DNA of 64,000 bases from Blastobasis lacticolella (lineage: Eukaryota; Arthropoda; Insecta; Lepidoptera; Blastobasidae), in assembly GCA_905147135.1 (NCBI GenBank), contig LR990048.1:20134563-20198562 (forward strand), given 5' to 3'. A model generated the notes under the pieces. That model ran no database searches. It saw only the letters and a program-made list of their open reading frames with translations, and was not told where the DNA came from. The translations under genes were made by a program, and so were the position numbers. Position 1 is the first letter of the stretch. Each line of letters starts with the position of its first letter. Positions 1 through 12,142 of the stretch are shown piece by piece.

Positions 1-128
1 TCGCAAAGATGACTACCTATTTATCTCTTATTAATCAATAGATAAATATGAATATGACGTCCCCGGTGACGGTGGCGGTGGACAAACGTAAGTAGATTTA
101 CAATTGCGCAACAAAATCATCATCATCA

Positions 129-596
129 TCATATTGGCGTTATGTCCCGGTTGCGCCCCCGCACAGCACGCGAGGGCCCAGGGTTCGCCTTCCTGCCATT
201 CTTGGCCCACCTCGCTAGGTCTTCGGCATCCCTAGTGGTGAGCTTATTGGCACGCATATCGTTCTTGACTACGTCAAGCCATCGCTTCTTGGGCCGGCCT
301 CTCCTTCCCGTGCCCGGCGGGGGCGGGATAGCTGGACACATGTTCCCCACATGACTTTCCGGTCTGCGCAAGACGTGGCGGCACTCTTGCAGCCTATCTG
401 CGATGTCACGGACGTCAAGGCTACCCCGAATGTGGGCGTTTCGAACCCGATCCTTCCGTGAAACTCCACACATCCATCGCAGCATCTTCATTTCCTTGAC
501 GCGCAGCTCCTGCTTGTGTCGCTCTAATAGGAGCAAATGACACCTGTTACCTCCCGCCAAGCAGCGGATATTCGGACCTTGACGCCGCCATGTTGA
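129..596 (-). mobile_element. RTE-like LINE 3' coding fragment
   Basis: The minus strand encodes the C-terminal tail of an RTE-type non-LTR retrotransposon: a KMLRWMCGV block, then an RGSLDVRDIADRL helix and a GRRGRPKKRWLDVV motif. This arrangement is common in lepidopteran RTE-like elements. No reverse transcriptase core is present, so the copy is a dead 5'-truncated fragment. A CAT microsatellite at about 117-133 marks the 3' end. A related piece lies on the + strand at 58.5-59.1 kb. Confidence 0.75.
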
Positions 597-974
597 GCTA
601 GGTTGCGTAACAAAATATATAATTTATTTAAATCATATTATGAATACCATTATAATTATCATTACCGTTACCATGTATTTCATATTTATGAATATTTTGT
701 GAGCTGTGAATGACGTATTTTTTAATATTTTGTTTGTAAGGCCAATCAGTGACAGTGACAATCAGCGGCATAAGGGAATCCCGACTATCTATTCGCTTTA
801 TCTATAAAAATGGCTAATTGGCCAGCAGATAGAGACTAAGTATTATCGAAAGAAGATAAAATTGCTCATAACATAATTGTATCCATGTGCTGAAATTATA
901 CGTATATATTAGTAAATTGTTACTTAATGATATTAATACTTTTAGAAGACATGTTTCATCAGCGGTTATTATCA
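597..974. other. AT-rich spacer, no gene seen
   Basis: No reading frame with recognisable protein similarity and no clear repeat was found here. Confidence 0.5.
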
Positions 975-1129
975 CTCATTTTAAGGGTGTGTTCTTGTTT
1001 TCCTACCGCGTACCTTAGTTGACGAGTAGCCCGACCCGTCGTCCCGTGACCATGACGCATGCAACTGTGTCGAAATATCGGGCTACTCGTAGGTACGCGT
1101 TAGGAAACCCGGAACATACCCTTAAAATA
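975..1129. repeat. Fold-back (inverted) element
   Basis: The two halves are reverse complements: ATTTTAAGGGTGTGTTC near the left edge pairs with GAACATACCCTTAAAAT at the right, and TAGTTGACGAGTAGCCCGA pairs imperfectly with TCGGGCTACTCGTAGGTA. The loop region carries GTGACCATGACGCATGCAAC, which is also found in the larger fold-back at 54997-55274, so the two are related. Confidence 0.7.
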
Positions 1130-1177
1130 TGTTTCATTAGGTCTCAATGTGTGTTAGATTGTAATAATTAATTGTTT

Positions 1178-1520
1178 AAGAGAGGTAGGGCATAGCGGGG
1201 TATCTCGTTCGAAATGGAGCCGCCCGACTGGGGAAGTACCTCCACCTTACAGAATATTGCAGCTAAATAATACTCTTTTAAATAGTATTGTGTTTCTGCC
1301 GGTGAGTAAGGTTTCCAGTGCTCCATGGGGTGGGGATTTGGGGAACCGTGGCTTTGGCAGTGGAGTGGCATTTGCTTTTTGCTGCCAGAGCAACGTGTTA
1401 TAGAGGTGGGCAACGCATTAGCGATACTCTTGGTGTTGCTAATGTCTATAGGCAGTGGTGACCACTTTCCATCAGGTGGCCCGCTTGCCTGTTTGCCTAC
1501 CGTATGACATAAAAAAAAAA
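1178..1520 (+). mobile_element. Retroposon 3' end, family P1, poly-A tailed
   Basis: A 343-bp repeat ends in GTATGACAT and ten A residues, so it is the 3' end of a retroposed element in + orientation. Near-identical copies lie at 49490-49835 and 59722-60039, both minus, and a partial one at 2768-2906, minus. The conceptual translation ends in ...GDHFPSGGPLACLPTV, probably the remnant C-terminus or 3'UTR of a LINE. Confidence 0.8.
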
Positions 1521-1589
1521 TGCTACAGAAGTCCAATTACAACAATAAGGAACAATAATTTATTAATTAAGAAAACGTCAAAACCATCG

Positions 1590-1800
1590 TAGGCCATATT
1601 AATCGCTTCCCGATTACCGTTGGTGTTTACCAAGGTTCAGTGCTGAGCCCTTACTTGTTTTGCATGTCCTCTCAGCGGTAATTCAGGACACGCCTCCTTG
1701 GCTTATGAAATACGCTGATGACATCGTACTAGTGAGCAAGCTTAGGCAGTACTAGAAAACTGAGGTTTTAAGCTGAGCGTCGCCAAAACGGAGTATATGG
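1590..1800 (+). mobile_element. RTE-like reverse transcriptase fragment
   Basis: In shifting frames the + strand gives a VYQGSVLSPYLF stretch and a KYADDIVLVSK stretch, the PQGS- and YADD-type motifs of a non-LTR reverse transcriptase. The two motifs are in different frames, so the copy is a pseudogene. Confidence 0.65.
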
Positions 1801-1802
1801 CT

Positions 1803-1936
1803 AGTTGCATAGTGGTAAGGGTATCCGACTCGCAGTACATAACTCAGAAAAGAGTCATTGGTACATAGCCGCAGTGGATACGAACCCGGTATCTCTCGCT
1901 TACGAGTTGGATACTCAACCGCCCGGCTATCGATGC
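1803..1936 (-). mobile_element. SINE-1 5' (tRNA-like) fragment
   Basis: The minus strand reads the tRNA-like head of SINE-1 (GGTTGAGTATCC... CTCGTAAGCGAGAGATACCGGGTTCG) and its junction with the body (TACCAATGACTCTTTTCTGAG). A short + strand piece of the same head (AGTGGTAAGGGTATCCGACT) abuts it, so this is a head-to-head remnant. Confidence 0.7.
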
Positions 1937-2465
1937 CCCAGAGAGTAACGTTCCTAAATCCATTTCACAAGATGACCATAATTTTCCTCATTGACAACGG
2001 TAACATCATAATCTGCACGATTGCGTGTATCTAAAAATAGGTAGACTGATACGGCTGGTAGGGAGTACCAGGTATATATTGTAGATATTTTTCGTATGAC
2101 TAACAAAACAAACAAAGCGGCATACCTAACAGTACGTAAGCGTTGTTGATAGTGAACTGTCGTGTATTAATATTAACGAATTGAATACCTACGTTGTGTT
2201 TGTTTATAGCGGTGTCAGAAATAGGCAAATGTAAGTGTGTTTTGTTATTATGTAATTGTTATTTGTTTCTGTTGTCCATGAAACGAAACGTCTTCGGCGG
2301 CCAACCGCGGGGTACAGTGGGCAGATTTTAGAATAGAATAGAATATTTTTCATTTATTTACACACAATGACACCACAAACGCATTACATAATAGATCGGC
2401 AGATAGGTGAAAGAATTGCGCATTTAATTATAGAAGCATACAATTTGGACCACATATACTATATA

Positions 2466-2560
2466 CGACGACCTGAGTGGGTCAGTGGTCAACATGCCGG
2501 TCTGCCACGCAAGAGGTCCCGGGTTCGATTCCTGGCCGGGCAGAAATTGAAATGATTTTG
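2466..2560 (+). mobile_element. SINE-2 head fragment
   Basis: The sequence GACGACCTGAGTGGGTCAGT...GGTTCGATTCC has A- and B-box-like segments of a tRNA-derived promoter. The same head lies at 22957, 44390 and, inverted, 54218-54429. Only the first ~95 bp of the ~235-bp unit is present here. Confidence 0.7.
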
Positions 2561-2767
2561 ACTGTATGATAATAATTTATTATACAGAATTGACATTGAT
2601 ATTGTTAATTACTTTTACTAGTAATTTTACACTAGTTCAGGAATAACTAAAGCTCCTATCATATGAGAAATCTTTTATATTTTTACTATACTTTCCTGTT
2701 TATTTTTTTTACATAATGTTATCAAACAATATGTGATGCTGAGCTCGATATCACGTCTATCTGCCTT

Positions 2768-2906
2768 ATTTTTTTTATGTCATACGGTGGGCAAACAGGC
2801 AAGCGGGCCACCTGATGGAAAGTGGTCACCACTGGCTATAGACATTAGCAACACTAAAAGTATCGCCAATGCGTTGCCCACCTCTTTAACACGTTGCTCT
2901 GACGTT
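2768..2906 (-). mobile_element. Retroposon 3' end, family P1, partial
   Basis: A poly-T run followed by ATGTCATACGGTGGGC is the reverse complement of the P1 tail at 1178-1520. It is truncated after about 140 bp. Confidence 0.75.
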
Positions 2907-3077
2907 ATCGACACTGACAGTACGACATTTATGAATGCCCAAAATAGGGGGGAAGCCCTTAACATTCCTCCTCCTTGTTCCTAGTTTCTCTTCAAAGGAG
3001 TTTCTCTATTCGTGTCAACATCATCATCAAGTTATCTGTCGTATCAGTCTTATCCCCAAGCATATCAACAACAGAAA

Positions 3078-3232
3078 CATGTCCCGGTTCTGCTCTCGAG
3101 AACGAGGGCCCGGGGTCCGCCTTGACCATGATCCAGGATTTGACGATCACGTAATTACAGTGGAGCAACTACCATCTGACCTCCGTGACCCTGCTACCAG
3201 GGGCACCTGACCAGATTGGATCATGGTTGATC
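3078..3232 (-). mobile_element. SINE-1 3' half
   Basis: The tail half of SINE-1, inverted: GTCCCGGTTCTGCTCTCG followed by the block CGCCTTGACCATGATCCAGG and CTGACCTCCGTGACCCTGC. The tRNA-like head is missing. Confidence 0.75.
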
Positions 3233-3239
3233 ATGGAAC

Positions 3240-5172
3240 AACAGGAACTTACATACAGCGCCTTTAGTGTCAGTAGTTTCCCATAAAATGTGGTGTGTTA
3301 CCTAGGTACTGTAACTTCTCAGTCACCGTAATCCCTATCGTCTGTATAAATACACACATACGAGTATCTACCTATAAAGAGTAGACATAACATAATAAAT
3401 ATCATTTCACTCTTGTGATTTGACCGTAAGCGAGTGATCGTTTAGTTATTGATTTAAATTTTCAGACCCATTACGTTGTGTACACATTTTGAAAAACGTC
3501 ACAAGGAATATGTAAGTTTTATAGCAATTCTCTGTAATTCAACCGCACGAATATTCGGAAGATATTCGCAAATGAATAAAATTTAGTTCCTTCTAAAATA
3601 CACAAAAATAAGATGATTTAAATGTAATCCACGCGAATCGAAATAGTCAAACAATTTCTAAAATCCGTACAAGAAATGAAACAAAGTATAAAGTAAACAT
3701 GCGACTTAGCTTTGACAGCACTCGAAACGGCAACGGATTCTTCTTTCTTCTGTGGCCACTCTAACCCTATGATTGCGAAACCCTAACGTTATCCTCACCT
3801 AAATAATATAGAATAGAGGCCTTTAGGTCTCGGAAAACCTACCTAATCGATAAGGAACTGAGACTCCCATCACACCTCATATCTCAGCCAACCAGCAAAT
3901 CCTTCGACATCAAACGAACGAGTGACCTATTGTCTACTTCGCTCAAACCGTCACACATATTCCGATCATCTCGTCAGGCATTATTATAGTCCTACCTATC
4001 GACTCACGAGTCAAAGGAGCGACTATTATTTAAATTTTATTTACTTCGCGTGTGTAAGTTGTGTGCCTAGTGTGAGGGACGCTAACGACTCGGACCACGT
4101 TTCGATTCAAACTCGAGATTCATGTCTGTAGGAAAATGTCATTAAAGCTTTAAAAAGCACAAAGGGTATTAAACGGAACATAGGTCAAAATCGTACCAGA
4201 ATTCGGCGGCAAACCTAGGCGTAGACTTAGTTAGAGTGCCTAGGCAATCGAAGACCAAGTCGGGATTCGTGCCGGACTCATTCTCTTAGAGTGTATTCGA
4301 TGTCACATCCGAAACTGTGTCCCAGGTTAGTTTTATAGTTTTTTATTTAGTGATGGTGAGTACTGATGATATTTAATTTGGTAATCTTTTCCCCAAACAT
4401 TTGTGTTTAATCACCTTTAACGCTTACGATGAAATCTCTAAGAGCCCTAATAAATAATCTTTACTACCATAAAAATAATGAAAATGTAACTTACGCTTTC
4501 GAAAATTAGAAACAAAGACAAATGTAAAACAAATCAAATCACTGACACTACGGAGATAAATAAATAGATAGAGAACGAAAGAGACGACACAAAGCTGAAA
4601 AATACCACAAAATAATAAATCCCAAATTAATTTAACAAACTACACGTGAGTTGTAATGAATTTTTCGAGGAAATTTGGAAAAGGCTGGGGTTTCTTAGTC
4701 ACGGAAAATGGATACGATGTTCACGCGTCGCGACCCAGGGGCTCACTGTCCCGTTTCTACTACTCTGGCCACCTTGCTTTAAATCGTTATCTTCAAAATT
4801 CCCACAGTTCAATATTTCAAGCAAACAAAAAATTTAATATTTCTAAGTTTATGAGGTCTAAAGCGACTGCTCTTATAACGTCCGCACATCCATAAATTTT
4901 ACAAAATGTTCCTGATAAACCGAAAATAGTTAAATGTTACCACAGCTAGGGATGAAGGTATGTGTGCATACGACGTTTTATTTATTTACCGAGTCGATTA
5001 AATTTAAACAACGCAAACAAAAATTCGTAAGCAATTGGATTCGATGTGTAATTTCTTTAGACCAAAATTCATAATGAAGGGAGTTATAAGTAAACAATAT
5101 AAAGACATTTTAGGTACTAAAAATACGATGTAATGTTTCATCAGACTGAGTATAGAGATATTTAATTCCTAT
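3240..5172. other. Intergenic spacer, no gene seen
   Basis: The short open frames here (for example near 3922 and 4646) have no recognisable motif and no initiation or splicing context I can support. No other repeat in the window clearly matches this stretch. It may hold regulatory DNA or unique spacer. Confidence 0.45.
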
Positions 5173-5202
5173 TGTTGTAATTTCGTAATGATCATATTAA
5201 TG
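5173..5202 (+). repeat. Left shoulder of repeat R230, split by insertions
   Basis: Thirty bases ending GATCATATTAAT are identical to 18853-18882. At 18.85 kb the repeat continues directly into the sequence that here appears only at 16144, on the far side of the transposon nest. This is therefore the left flank of the insertion site. Confidence 0.7.
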
Positions 5203-5352
5203 ACATGGGATCGTTCAAGAGGTATATTAGAGGTCTCTTCAGAGGCGGGCAACGCATTAGTGACTCCCCTGGTGTTGCTGATGTCCATAGGCGGCGGTGA
5301 CCACTTTCCATCAGGTGGCCCGCTTGCCTGTTTGTCTGCCGTATAACATAAA
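5203..5352 (+). mobile_element. LINE 3' end, family P2, A-rich tail
   Basis: The tail reads GACATGGGATCGTTCAAG... GTATAACAT then poly-A. Copies occur at 32805-33016 and 44770-44990, both +. Those longer copies encode MWNELPA.VFPLDYD..GSFK.YIRGLF, the usual last residues of a Jockey/R1-type reverse transcriptase reading frame. Confidence 0.75.
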
Positions 5353-5366
5353 AAAAAATATATATA

Positions 5367-5881
5367 CAGGGTGTTTCATAATACATGTATAAAGCCGTGA
5401 ACTGGATGGAGTGCTAAACGTATTAAAACGATAGGTACAATTATTTTTTTCGTGCGTGGAATAGTAAGCGAGAAAATGACTATCGAACTTTTACCTTTTC
5501 AATGTCGATAATCGACATTTTGAAAACGGAAGACCGCATCTCTAGAAATCAGTTGCAAAAGGTCACTCAAGTTCATAGTACTAGGCGCAATGGGATATTA
5601 AGGAGATCTAAATTAGCCGTTTTGTATTTTTTGGTTTGAGGGTTCTGTACAAAAAAATACTGTAATTTTAATTTAAAAGGTTAAACTTCTCCTTCTAGGA
5701 TCATCAACTTGAAATAGAGCTGCGCATCAACGTAGTCGATATGGTTATTTTTCTTTAAAAACGAAGATTTTTTATAAAAATTAAAATTCAATGTCTGGAT
5801 AATATGAAGTCGCCAGTGTACTCTTTGCAAGCTATACTTTAACACCCTTTCGGCTTTATACATGTATTATGAAACACCCTG
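5367..5881 (+). mobile_element. Element A: 515-bp deletion derivative, CAGGGTGT TIRs
   Basis: The element starts CAGGGTGTTTCATAATAC and ends with the reverse complement; the terminal inverted repeats match for about 31 bp. Its left ~290 bp equal the left end of copy C (from 9978) and its right ~200 bp equal the right end of copy C (to 16143). It is therefore an internally deleted, MITE-like derivative. It is flanked by TATA on both sides, which suggests a TA or TATA target duplication. It has no coding capacity. Confidence 0.85.
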
Positions 5882-6629
5882 TATACAGGGTGTTTCATAA
5901 TACATGTATAAAGCCGAAAGGGTGTTAAAGTAGAGCTTTCAAAGAGTGCACTGGCGACTTCATTTTATCCGGACATTGAATTTTAAATTTTAATAAAAAA
6001 TATTAATTTTTAAAGATAAATAACCATATCGACTACGTTGAAGCGCAGCTCTATTTCAAGTTGATGATCATATAAAAAACAGGTTAATAACCTCGTGCGA
6101 CCCCTATCGAAACAAAGCAACCTCCTCAAGCCTACTACCAGGAGCCTAATGCTGCGTACACACCGGGCGATGTGTGACGCGCACCCGTTTCGGCTAACGA
6201 TTGTCCGTTGGCGTGTGCCGGCCGGCAATCCGCAGTGCAGCGTGGCGGTAACATCAAACGGATAGAAGTAATCATCCAATCGCAGTTTGGGCGGATACCG
6301 AAGGCCAACAAACAAACGTGCAAATACGAGCCCGAATCGGTTCCCAAAACTCCCAAAGATCGTTTGCTTGACCACGAAATGCAAGTATTAGACCTTAGAA
6401 GTCCAAATAATTCGGCCGACAGCCCTTCGTTGGCGTACGTTGAGTGTGTACACACCATAAGGACGAGTAATAACCTCGTGCCATTCATATCAAAACAAAC
6501 CAACCTCCTTCATCTTACTACCAGGCGTCGTACTAAATGTTATCTACTTATCTACATGAATAGGCTCTACCAAATTAACTAGGAACTTGCCTACACTAAT
6601 TATTTTCGATAGGTAGGTATGCTTAAATA

Positions 6630-6965
6630 GTCGGAGCGTCGGTGGCCTAAGGTTGCGGTATCCGACTCGTACGCGTGAGGTACCGGGTTCGAATCCCACT
6701 GCCGCCATGTACCACTAACTCTTTTCTAAGTTATGCACAGTAGCTGAATACTAACCGATGCTTTTACGGTGAGGGAAATCATCGTGATGAAACTTACACA
6801 TTCAGTTCAGACGACTGAATGTGTAAGTAACCATGATCCAATCTGGTCAGGTTCCCTTGGTAGCAGGGTTAGGAGCCAGGAATGTCAGATGGCAGTCGCT
6901 CCACTGCAATTAATTACCTAATCTGCCAAATCCTAGATCATGGACCATAGTCAAGGCGGACCACG
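6630..6965 (+). mobile_element. SINE-1, near full length
   Basis: The tRNA-like head GGTGGCCTAAGGTTGCGGTA and GGTTCGAATCC (A- and B-box equivalents) is followed by the body CATGTACCACTAACTCTTTT and the tail CATAGTCAAGGCGGACC. The anticodon-loop position reads CTCGTAC, compatible with derivation from tRNA-Thr(CGT). It is shared with copy C (15246-15556), so it was already present in the ancestral element. Confidence 0.8.
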
Positions 6966-6999
6966 GGCACGGAAAATAATTTTGTGGAGAGAAAAGAAT

Positions 7000-7297
7000 T
7001 TGTTACAGTGGAGCGACTACCATCTGACCTCCATGACCCTGCTACCAGGGGGACCTGACTCGATTGGATCATGGTTACAATTTCAGTTGCCAGAATTTGC
7101 AGATTTCATCATGATGTTTCCCTCACCATAGGAGCATCGGTTAATTTCAACTAATGTACATAACTCAGAAAAGAGTCATTGTTATGTACCAATGACTTCA
7201 TAAAATTGGTATGTGGCAATGTTGCCACAGCGGGATTCGAACCCGGCACCTCTCTCGCTTACGAGTCGGATACTCAACCGCCCAGCCACCAACGTTC
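7000..7297 (-). mobile_element. SINE-1, inverted, tail-to-tail with the preceding copy
   Basis: The minus strand carries the SINE-1 head (7250-7297, GGTTGAGTATCCGACTCGTA with GGGTTCGAATCCC) and its body. A ~30-bp duplicated segment (ACCAATGACT...) lies inside. With the copy at 6630-6965 it forms a tail-to-tail inverted pair. Confidence 0.78.
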
Positions 7298-8946
7298 TTG
7301 AAAAACATACTTAAGATAGCTACATAACTAAAACAGAATTCGTTCAATTGATAAATCGTTCTACACAAATAAGTAGGTACTATGTCCTACTAAAATGGTT
7401 CACTCACTAGGGACCTACGTAGCGTAGGGAACCACTTATGAGACTAGTTTTGTTGAAACAGATTACAGACAGGTTTTACTAAATACCTACATGTTTTCAT
7501 GAACAGGTAAAAGCGTTGTCTTTTCTGCCTATTTCCCGTCGGAAAATAACCTCCTAACGTTACGATTAGGTACTAGCTAGGTAGCATATCTTAAAGTCTA
7601 GCTAGAACCTAGACCTTTAAAGCATGTAGGTACGTACCTTTTTAAAGTTATTTTATGAAAACAAACAGCGTCAGGTGCCATACTTTCTTGCTTTTTTGTG
7701 GCTCGGATGACTGATAGGTATTAACTATTAAGTAAGCTTGCACTCGTATCGTAGCGTAGCTAGGTAGGTACACTCCATACACACAGATACACAACACTAC
7801 GCAGGCTCTGGTTGCTATGCAATACGTAAATAGGTAGGTACCATGGTGTTTGGCCTACTGCTAGCTTGCATTCATACACAGAATAATGATTATCACAATA
7901 CTTAAACGTTGAACGCTGAACACAGACAAGACTACGTTAATACTGGTACCTGAAGCTATAAATCATTCGTTCACATCGTTAACACTCTTATCACAGTTAT
8001 CTTCACAATAGGTACTTAGGTATCCTACAACTACAACGCAACAATCATTTCGGTCACGCGAAAAGCTAAAAACTGAATGAACGAATACGACGCGAAAGTA
8101 GGCAAATTTCGTCAATGGAAGTCGCGCCGTGGGTCAAACCACAAAATAAAGAACGGCCCGCCAAAGTATTCTATTTTTAGATTTTGTAGTTTTCAGTTTT
8201 TATTTTGATGTCAAAAGCGCCGCCACAGCTCCGGCGCTGGCCTTGACCTTGACGGCACGTGCAAAAGGATTCGTACTTAGGGATCCGTGTTTTAGGGGTC
8301 TAACTTATTTCGCCTTTTATGTTCTCTCGTTTTATGTTCTCCTGGTAGTTGCACCATAATGTTGTTTTTTTTTTATTTGTTAAAGTGAGTCTCAAGCGAA
8401 TCCAACTGTGGGCTTAATAATAATCCTTATGGCGATGGCCTACATTTGCTTATCACGATTTTATCGGGTAGTTTGGTACAATGACAGTAACCTAGACAGT
8501 AATTTCTAAAATTGTGTTTGGGTCCGTGCTCCACCTAGGTGACCTAGGTTCTCCAATTGGGTGAAGCATGGGATATTTACAGGTAAAGCTCCATCAACTA
8601 AGAATCATTTAGTTAATTTTAGTTGATAAGAAATGTTCGTGAAAACGATAGGTACGATTACCTACGCGACACTGAAACATGACTGACAGACATGACATGA
8701 GAAAGCAAACTCGTAAAAAGACAAAGATGTTACATTAATTAGAGTTTGCTACATTAATATGCTACAGTAATTTGAATAAGACTACTTTGCTATTAGTTAG
8801 GTGGTGGTGCACTTTCGTAAAAACTATGAATGAACCTTTTGAATTAAAATCATAATTGATTACAATATTTTTTTGTACAGAACCCTCGAAACCAAAAAAT
8901 ACAAAACGGATAATTTAGACCTCCTTAATATTGCGCCTAGTACGTG

Positions 8947-9445
8947 GGGTGTCCATAAAATAAGCCAGTGCAAATACAGGCATGACGCATTTCATCTTAG
9001 TCCTCACAGTGACAACGCATCTGCTGTTCTGCATGTTTGTTGCCTGCAACCTAAATGCTTCAATCCTAGTACGTAAATAGTGTTGCTAGGTATTTTTTCA
9101 GCTATTCAAATTTAATATTCACCTTCTATAAGAAATTCATTTATTTACAATTTAAATTACAATTTACAATAATTAAGATAAAAAAATTACCTTCTTGAAT
9201 ACAAACATGAGTAGAATTTAATAATTACTATTAGATAGGTACTAAAATGACAACTTTCCTTATTTCGGAGCTGGCGGAAAAGTTCAACGAGAAATGCATA
9301 AACTTGTGCCAAGACTCACCACATGCATTCAACAGGATGTAGACTGAGTGAAAAAATAGACAAAAAAGTATAACAACAATATCGTGTAGTTTTGCTGCAC
9401 TTTCCAAAAATATTAAAATCTAGTGAATGTACTTTATGGACACCC
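8947..9445. mobile_element. 499-bp TIR element nested in element B
   Basis: The left end GGGTGTCCATAAAATAAG is inverted at the right end (CTTTATGGACACCC). The ends resemble the CAGGGTGT termini of elements A-C. It interrupts element B within GCGCCTAGTAC, and family sequence resumes at about 9862. Its interior holds a CATTTCATCTTAG... repeat also seen at 26282-26430, 28375-28520 and 33400-33500. Confidence 0.65.
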
Positions 9446-11754
9446 TGTGATATCAGTATCCCGTACATAGTCCACCTGCTTCAGTCATGACTGCCTAGTA
9501 CAATAGAAGATATGGCGCAGACGCGAAATCAAGCTGTAACTTTTTTGCCTATTAATGTTCATTGTGTTTTCGCAATTAGTTTGAAGACTATGTACCTAGG
9601 TGCAACATTGTGTTGAAGGCAACAAAAAAACAAATAAATTAAAGTAGAAACAAACATCGAAATGTCTTGTTTTTGTGCCGGACTGCTCACGAGCTGCTTG
9701 TAATAATAATTTTATTAACCAGCCACTTGAGGTATTGATCGTAGTGATCTTTAGATTGAATTTTAAAACTCATATGAAACGGTAGGTAGAAAAGACTTAA
9801 AGGCACAAAACCTATATCCTATCTGTAACTGGTAAAAATGTATTATTCAGTTGATTGACCTGATTATGAACTTGAGTGATCTATTACAACTGATTTCTAG
9901 AGATGCGATCTTTCGTTTTCAAAATGTGATTATCGACATTGAAAAAGAAAAAGTTCGATAGTCATTTTCTGTATATACAGGGTGTTTCATAATACATGTA
10001 TAAAGCCGTGAACTGGATGGAGTGCTAAACGTATTAAAACGATAGGTACAATTATTTTTTTCGTGCGTGGAATAGTTACCGAGAAAATGACTATCGAACT
10101 TTTACCTTTTCAATGTCGATAATCGACATTTTGAAAACGTAAGACCGCATCTCTAGAAATCAGTTGTAAAAGGTCACTCAAGTTCATAGTACTAGGCGCA
10201 ATGATATTAAGGAGATCTAAATTAGCCATTTTGTATTTTTTGGTTTGAGGGTTCTGTACAAAAAAATATTGTAATTTTAATTTAATAGGTTCCTTCATAG
10301 TTTTTTCGAAAGTGCACCACCACCTAACTAATAGCAAAGTAGTCTAATTCAAATTACTGTGGCATATTAATGTAGCAAACTCTAATTAATGTAGCATATT
10401 TGTCTTTATAAGTTTGCTTTCTCATGTCATGCCTGTCAGTCATGTTTCAGTGTCGCAAAGGTAATCGTACCTATCTGCTGAGATTTTTCAGTAACTACAC
10501 ACACATATTTTTGTATTAAATAAAACAAATAAAATACCTTAGTGTAATGAATGAAACATAAATAAAACAAAGACAGTAGAGAGTGGAGTTTAAGACAGAA
10601 CCCTCCACTAATGTGGGGAAGGCTTAAACTCTCAGAGGACTGTTATGTTAAAATCCGTACGATTTCACGAATATTTCTCATCAACAAAAATTAACTAAAT
10701 GAATCTTAGTTGACGGAGCTATACCTGTAAATATCCCATGCTTCACCCAGTTGGGAACCTAGGCAGGGGCGCAACAACCGCCGTATCAGCCGTATCAATG
10801 ATACGGGATCCCAAATCGTTTGTAAGCAAACATACGTACTGTTATCCTCAATTTCAGTTAAACACTATTTCCCGGAAAAAAAAAATTCTTTAGTGATTTT
10901 CAGACCAGGGTCGGGGCCCCCTCCGCCAAAGATGCAAATGAAATCAAGTGATACAATCCGTTTTCGTTCCCCTTTCGCTTAGAGATAATTAACATTTTTA
11001 ATAAAAAACAACAACTTAGAGCACTCACTCATTACTTCATTGAAATTGTGTAAAAATGCACCTATAGCAATAATGAGAAAAATCTTGATCTCATGTACAA
11101 CATATTCAGCACTATCGGTGAGATCATAAGATTTAAGAAACTCCTTACACTGTTCATTGCTCAACGGGTCAGATAGACCTGGCTCATAATAAAATCGTTT
11201 TGGCCCACACGATTTTCGAATGTGACTGTTTTTAAGTTAATCGTGAAAACTTTATAGCCAAAATGTCAGAAATAGAGCTCGCACGCTCATTAATTAATTG
11301 TTTGCGAAGTTAATTTTATTATAAACCAGATGTCAGAAATGTCTACATCGTATGTCGTCGTATGTCGTATCGTCCATTTACTGATTTTATGTTATTCGCG
11401 CAAGTATTCTGAAGGGGTAGTTTGTGAAACTATCGAGCTCGCTACGCTCGCTTATTCAACAAATTATGTCATTTTTATATTTATCATGCAAGGTTTTAAT
11501 ATACCAAAGTCAAGGGCCAATTTACAAAAATTCCGATGTACACCCCGGCCTTTAAGGAGATTCTTGTCATACAAACTACCAACATAAAACATTAACAAAT
11601 TATACACCTAAATCTTCCTCAATAGACAAAGTAATTCCACTTTGTCAATTGGTGAAAACCGCATGAAAATCCGTTCAGTAGTTTTTGAGTTTATCGCGAA
11701 CAGGCAGACAGACGCGGTGTGGAACTTTCTTTCATACATATGTTATTCTTACTA

Positions 11755-12081
11755 TTAAGGTGATTCAACGCCCATACTAAATTTCTCTCGATATTCTTTC
11801 ATTTGTTTGAGTGTTTAGTGATTGTATTATGATTTCTACTCTTAGTAAATGTATTCAATGGTGCGCAAAGTGGTTTTCTTTTCAAAAGCAGTTAAATCGA
11901 AAAAAGCACAAATCGCCGCTTGATAGCGTTGTTTTGTGATTTAATTATTTTTCTTTTTCATTGCTTTGTTTTACATTATTAACATGTAGAAATCTATTTC
12001 GCGCACAATTGAACATATTTTCTAATAGCCAATTGCACAAAAACGTTACATAAAAATTGAATGAAAACCGTACCGCCTTAA
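11755..12081. mobile_element. TTAA-flanked MITE inside the hAT-like element
   Basis: TTAA occurs at both edges. The ends are GGTGATTCAACGCCC and, inverted, GGCGGTACGGTTTTC. A shorter relative lies at 18636-18735, and a related start (GGTTCAACACCCATACG) is at 57316. TTAA targets are used by piggyBac- and Kolobok-like transposases. Confidence 0.6.
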
Positions 12082-12142
12082 CACGCGAATGGCTTGGATT
12101 TAAGTTACTCATTAGCATCCCTTGTAGCCGTGTGGTAACCGG

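Larger units (their letters stand above)
5886..9970 (-). mobile_element. Element B: inverted, end-truncated copy of the A/C family
   Basis: Element B begins with the right-end TIR of the family in inverted orientation, four bases (TATA) after element A. It runs antiparallel to copy C: 6465-6620 matches 15580-15720, 7440-7690 matches 14590-14850, 7860-8090 matches 14215-14470, 8280-8550 matches 12470-12720, 8560-8940 matches 10190-10760, and 9862-9970 matches ~10085-10195. The last ~90 bp of the left end are missing where copy C begins. No transposase frame is visible, so the copy is non-autonomous. It carries two SINE-1 copies and a nested 499-bp TIR element. Confidence 0.8.
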
